The translations under genes and the position numbers were made by a program. A stretch of 6,263 nt of DNA, taken from assembly GCA_002296055.1 (NCBI GenBank), contig DBHE01000081.1, forward strand, positions 1 through 6,263, in the 5' to 3' direction. Source of the DNA: Pseudomonadaceae bacterium UBA836. Lineage in GTDB: Bacteria; Pseudomonadota; Gammaproteobacteria; Pseudomonadales; Pseudomonadaceae. The notes beneath the pieces are model-generated. The model saw nothing but the letters and a program-made list of their open reading frames with translations, was not told where the DNA came from and searched no databases. Shown here one piece after another: positions 4,571-6,263 of this stretch (positions are counted from its first letter, which is position 1; each line of letters opens with the position of its first letter).

Positions 4571-5931
4571 CACTTGGCACCTCCGCTCTGGTGGGCGGCG
4601 AGGGCGGCGCGAATGGACGACAGCATCGGATGAGTTGCATGCTCGCCCGAGACGAGAGCGGCGGTCGGGGAGTGACGTGAAAACCACTTCTCGCACCATT
4701 CCAACGCCTCAACCATCCCCGCCACATCCTGCGCGGCAGTTGTAAGCTGTTGGTTTACTACTGCATCCCCGCCGAGCTGCGCCCACTCGCCATTCCTGAT
4801 TTCTGAAACGAACATATCGAGGATGGAGGTTGTACTTTCGTAGCCGCCGGCAAAGCTCGATGGCATGCTGCGTGATGCCGCCTTGATGCGCGCAATGGCC
4901 TTGATAACGGCCACCTCTGCGAGGTCTCGGGCATCAAACTGCGCGGCAGTGGGTGCGGGTTGTGGGGTGGCCTGCGCCAGAGACTTACGGAACGCTTCGA
5001 CGCTGATAGCGACCGCATTACTGCCGTGAACCTTCGTTGCTGCTGCGATAGCGTTGAAGGTTGCTTGGTATCCGTACTGCTCCACCCGCTCAACAGGCGC
5101 TGCACGCTCCGGGTAAACACCAGGAAGCGGCGACATTGACGGCTTGTTGCGCTGCTTTTCGCGTATACGCAGCAACGTGTCGGGCTGGCTGATGCGGGCC
5201 AGCTCTTGCTCGCCGGCCTCGGCCATGTCCAGTTCGCTCGCCGCGCACAGGGCGGCCAAGGTAACCATTACGCCACCAGCCTCTTGCACCGGCTCGCCGG
5301 TCGGGCGCCCGTAGACGTAGTCGACCAGGCGGTGGGCCTCATCAGCGGTGCAGCCAACCGACTGAACCAGCTCGAGCGCTTCTTCAAGGAAGCGGTGATT
5401 GCGCTCAGCCCTGTCGGCAGCGATGGCCGGGCCAAAGCACTCGAGCATCCACGAATGGACGCGCTGCTGAAACGGCTCAACAGGCGCGGGAAAGTCTGCA
5501 GGACTCTCGAACACTCGGTGCAGAACGCTATCTAGCGCCAGGTATTGCTCGGCGTGCGAAGCAAATCGCTCTTTCGCTTCGTCGACCTCGCCACCAACAG
5601 CCTGCCAATAGTCGGAGTCCAAATCGTTCGGGTCGCCAAGGAAGAACCCTGCTTCGATCAGAGCGGCTATGGCGGGTCGGGCCTCGTCAAAGTCAGCTGT
5701 AGATGACATATATGGGCCGCCGTTGTCGGTCACCATGTTGTCCAGTAGTCGCGCCCAGACGTATTCTGGCGTTGGGGTAGCCAACTCAGCCTCAAGCGCC
5801 GCAACATGCTCTAACGCCGCCTGCTTTGCATTCGTCTCGGCAAATACCAGGCCTTCAAGATCGGCTACCTTCTCGCGTAGCGAGGCAACCATCATCACGG
5901 CTTCACCGCCGCTCAGTTCGTTGTTAATCAA
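4570..5931 (-). CDS. Composite phage protein with MazG-like domain, 453 aa, probable TTG start
   Basis: Several segments seem joined. Residues ~15–50 (ASLREKVADLEGLVFAETNA and following AALEAEL) form a coiled coil. Residues ~55–150 are an uncharacterised acidic region (NDLDSDYWQAVGGEVDEAKE). Residues ~155–265 hold a MazG-like all-alpha pattern: RNHRFLEEALELVQ with E183, E184 and E187 as the EExxE metal site, then GCTADEAHRLVDYVYGRPTG and QEAGGVMVTLAAL. In that last piece the second acidic motif is only partly kept (E217, but G220 where MazG has Asp). Residues ~285–318 and 333–440 contain further helical pieces typical of phage ORFs, ending EWCEKWFSRHSPTAALVSGE. MazG-like enzymes hydrolyse nucleoside triphosphates to monophosphates, but activity here is unproven. 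Start: TTG 5931 has GGAGG 5 nt upstream and overlaps the preceding stop by 8 nt. ATG 5895 is the alternative. The 36 codons upstream of TTG fall inside the 64-aa gene. Confidence 0.8.
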   Translation of the reverse strand: MINNELSGGEAVMMVASLREKVADLEGLVFAETNAKQAALEHVAALEAELATPTPEYVWARLLDNMVTDNGGPYMSSTADFDEARPAIAALIEAGFFLGDPNDLDSDYWQAVGGEVDEAKERFASHAEQYLALDSVLHRVFESPADFPAPVEPFQQRVHSWMLECFGPAIAADRAERNHRFLEEALELVQSVGCTADEAHRLVDYVYGRPTGEPVQEAGGVMVTLAALCAASELDMAEAGEQELARISQPDTLLRIREKQRNKPSMSPLPGVYPERAAPVERVEQYGYQATFNAIAAATKVHGSNAVAISVEAFRKSLAQATPQPAPTAAQFDARDLAEVAVIKAIARIKAASRSMPSSFAGGYESTTSILDMFVSEIRNGEWAQLGGDAVVNQQLTTAAQDVAGMVEALEWCEKWFSRHSPTAALVSGEHATHPMLSSIRAALAAHQSGGAK

Positions 5932-6118
5932 GGGAGCCTCCTTCGCTATCAATTCCAATGGGGTCAAATACGCTGCCGTCCTGCATTGCGTGGCGCGCAT
6001 CGTTAAGGCGCTGCTGCAGTGCGTGCCAGAACTCGGCAAGCTCTGCTGCGGTCATCCACTGGTCCGCACGGACGTGAACGCGCGGCTCGGCGTGCCGGGC
6101 TGTGAGTTGGGTGGTCAT
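5924..6118 (-). CDS. Hypothetical phage protein, 64 aa
   Basis: The ATG at 6118 overlaps the TGA of the methyltransferase gene (ATGA). An AAGAGGT sequence lies about 10 nt upstream. The frame stays open for 30 more codons, but these lie within the methyltransferase coding sequence. The product is soluble, with a helical middle (MTAAELAEFWHALQQRLNDA, residues 22–41) and an acidic tail (FDPIGIDSEGGSLD). Such small helical proteins are common in phage early operons. I recognise no family. Its stop lies inside the start region of the 453-aa gene. Confidence 0.75.
   Translation of the reverse strand: MTTQLTARHAEPRVHVRADQWMTAAELAEFWHALQQRLNDARHAMQDGSVFDPIGIDSEGGSLD
5937..5941 (-). promoter_or_regulatory. 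Ribosome binding site favouring the TTG start at 5931
   Basis: GGAGG on the minus strand, 5 nt before TTG 5931, overlaps the GGSLD end of the 64-aa gene. The next in-frame start (ATG 5895) has only weak GGTG-type pairing upstream. Confidence 0.55.
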
Positions 6119-6263
6119 GCTGCTGATACCTCTTGGCTGGCGGCCGCCCACGGGTTGTTGGCTGAAGCGATCGCCGCCATCGTGCCGGGGCTCACGCTGT
6201 TGCCACACATGTGGACCTGCTCAGACTTGGTGAAGGGGTGGCCATCGTGGCCACGGTCGATGA
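6115..6263 (-). CDS. C-terminus of a phage-type DNA cytosine methyltransferase (partial)
   Basis: The last 48 codons, read from the window edge, contain DGHPFTKSEQVHMCGNSVSP and then GTMAAIASAN. The MCGNSVxP signature after a TKxxQV segment is the conserved final motif (motif X region, which packs against the SAM-binding fold) of phage-encoded 5-methylcytosine methyltransferases. These enzymes transfer a methyl group from S-adenosylmethionine to cytosine in DNA and often protect phage DNA from host restriction. The catalytic Pro-Cys motif is outside the window, so activity cannot be judged. The stop overlaps the ATG of the 64-aa gene. It is the first visible gene of the coupled operon. Confidence 0.8.
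   Translation of the reverse strand, partial: IDRGHDGHPFTKSEQVHMCGNSVSPGTMAAIASANNPWAAASQEVSAA

Noticed and set aside
5206..5535. 109-codon plus-strand frame opposite the 453-aa gene.
   Set aside because: It is antisense to the conserved MazG-like segment, with no ribosome site or recognised domain.
1..6263. CRISPR array, rRNA, complete insertion sequence or toxin–antitoxin module.
   Set aside because: No regularly spaced long repeats, no rRNA-like stretch, no transposase and no recognisable toxin or antitoxin were seen on either strand.

Overview
The window reads as a bacterial chromosome–prophage junction. Its left end is the last 496 codons of uvrB, whose sequence (for example [18 protein letters not shown] and EGAVVPG) looks like Pseudomonadaceae. 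The genus is inferred from recalled family sequences, not from a search. Downstream, in the same orientation, is a complete tRNA-Val(GAC) gene with its own promoter and terminator. An 89-bp MITE-like palindrome lies between uvrB and the tRNA.

From about position 1830 rightward everything is on the minus strand and looks like the integration end of a temperate phage or phage-like island inserted at the tRNA-Val 3' end. In plus-strand order: three tandem 11-bp repeats that may be integrase arm sites; a lambda-type tyrosine integrase (378 aa) with all catalytic residues; a small excisionase-like protein whose stop overlaps the integrase start; a 133-aa hypothetical; a 51-aa Cys-rich protein; a 47-aa single-helix membrane protein starting with GTG; a 99-aa Cys-cluster and coiled-coil protein; a 76-aa hypothetical; a 453-aa composite protein with a MazG-like domain; a 64-aa hypothetical; and, cut by the window edge, the C-terminus of a phage-type DNA cytosine methyltransferase.

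Transcription of the element runs from the right edge toward the tRNA. From the methyltransferase to the 51-aa gene (6263 to 3756) every stop overlaps the next start by 1 to 8 nt (ATGA, TTG with 8 nt, TGATG, 8 nt, GTGA, ATGA), so these look translationally coupled in one operon. A 78-nt gap and a 28-nt gap then precede the 133-aa gene and the xis–int pair. The right attachment site and the phage promoters lie outside the window.

I see no CRISPR array, toxin–antitoxin pair or clear defence system. The least explained material is the cassette at 3756–6118: two small proteins with possible metal-binding Cys clusters, a tiny membrane protein, and the composite MazG-like protein beside a methyltransferase.
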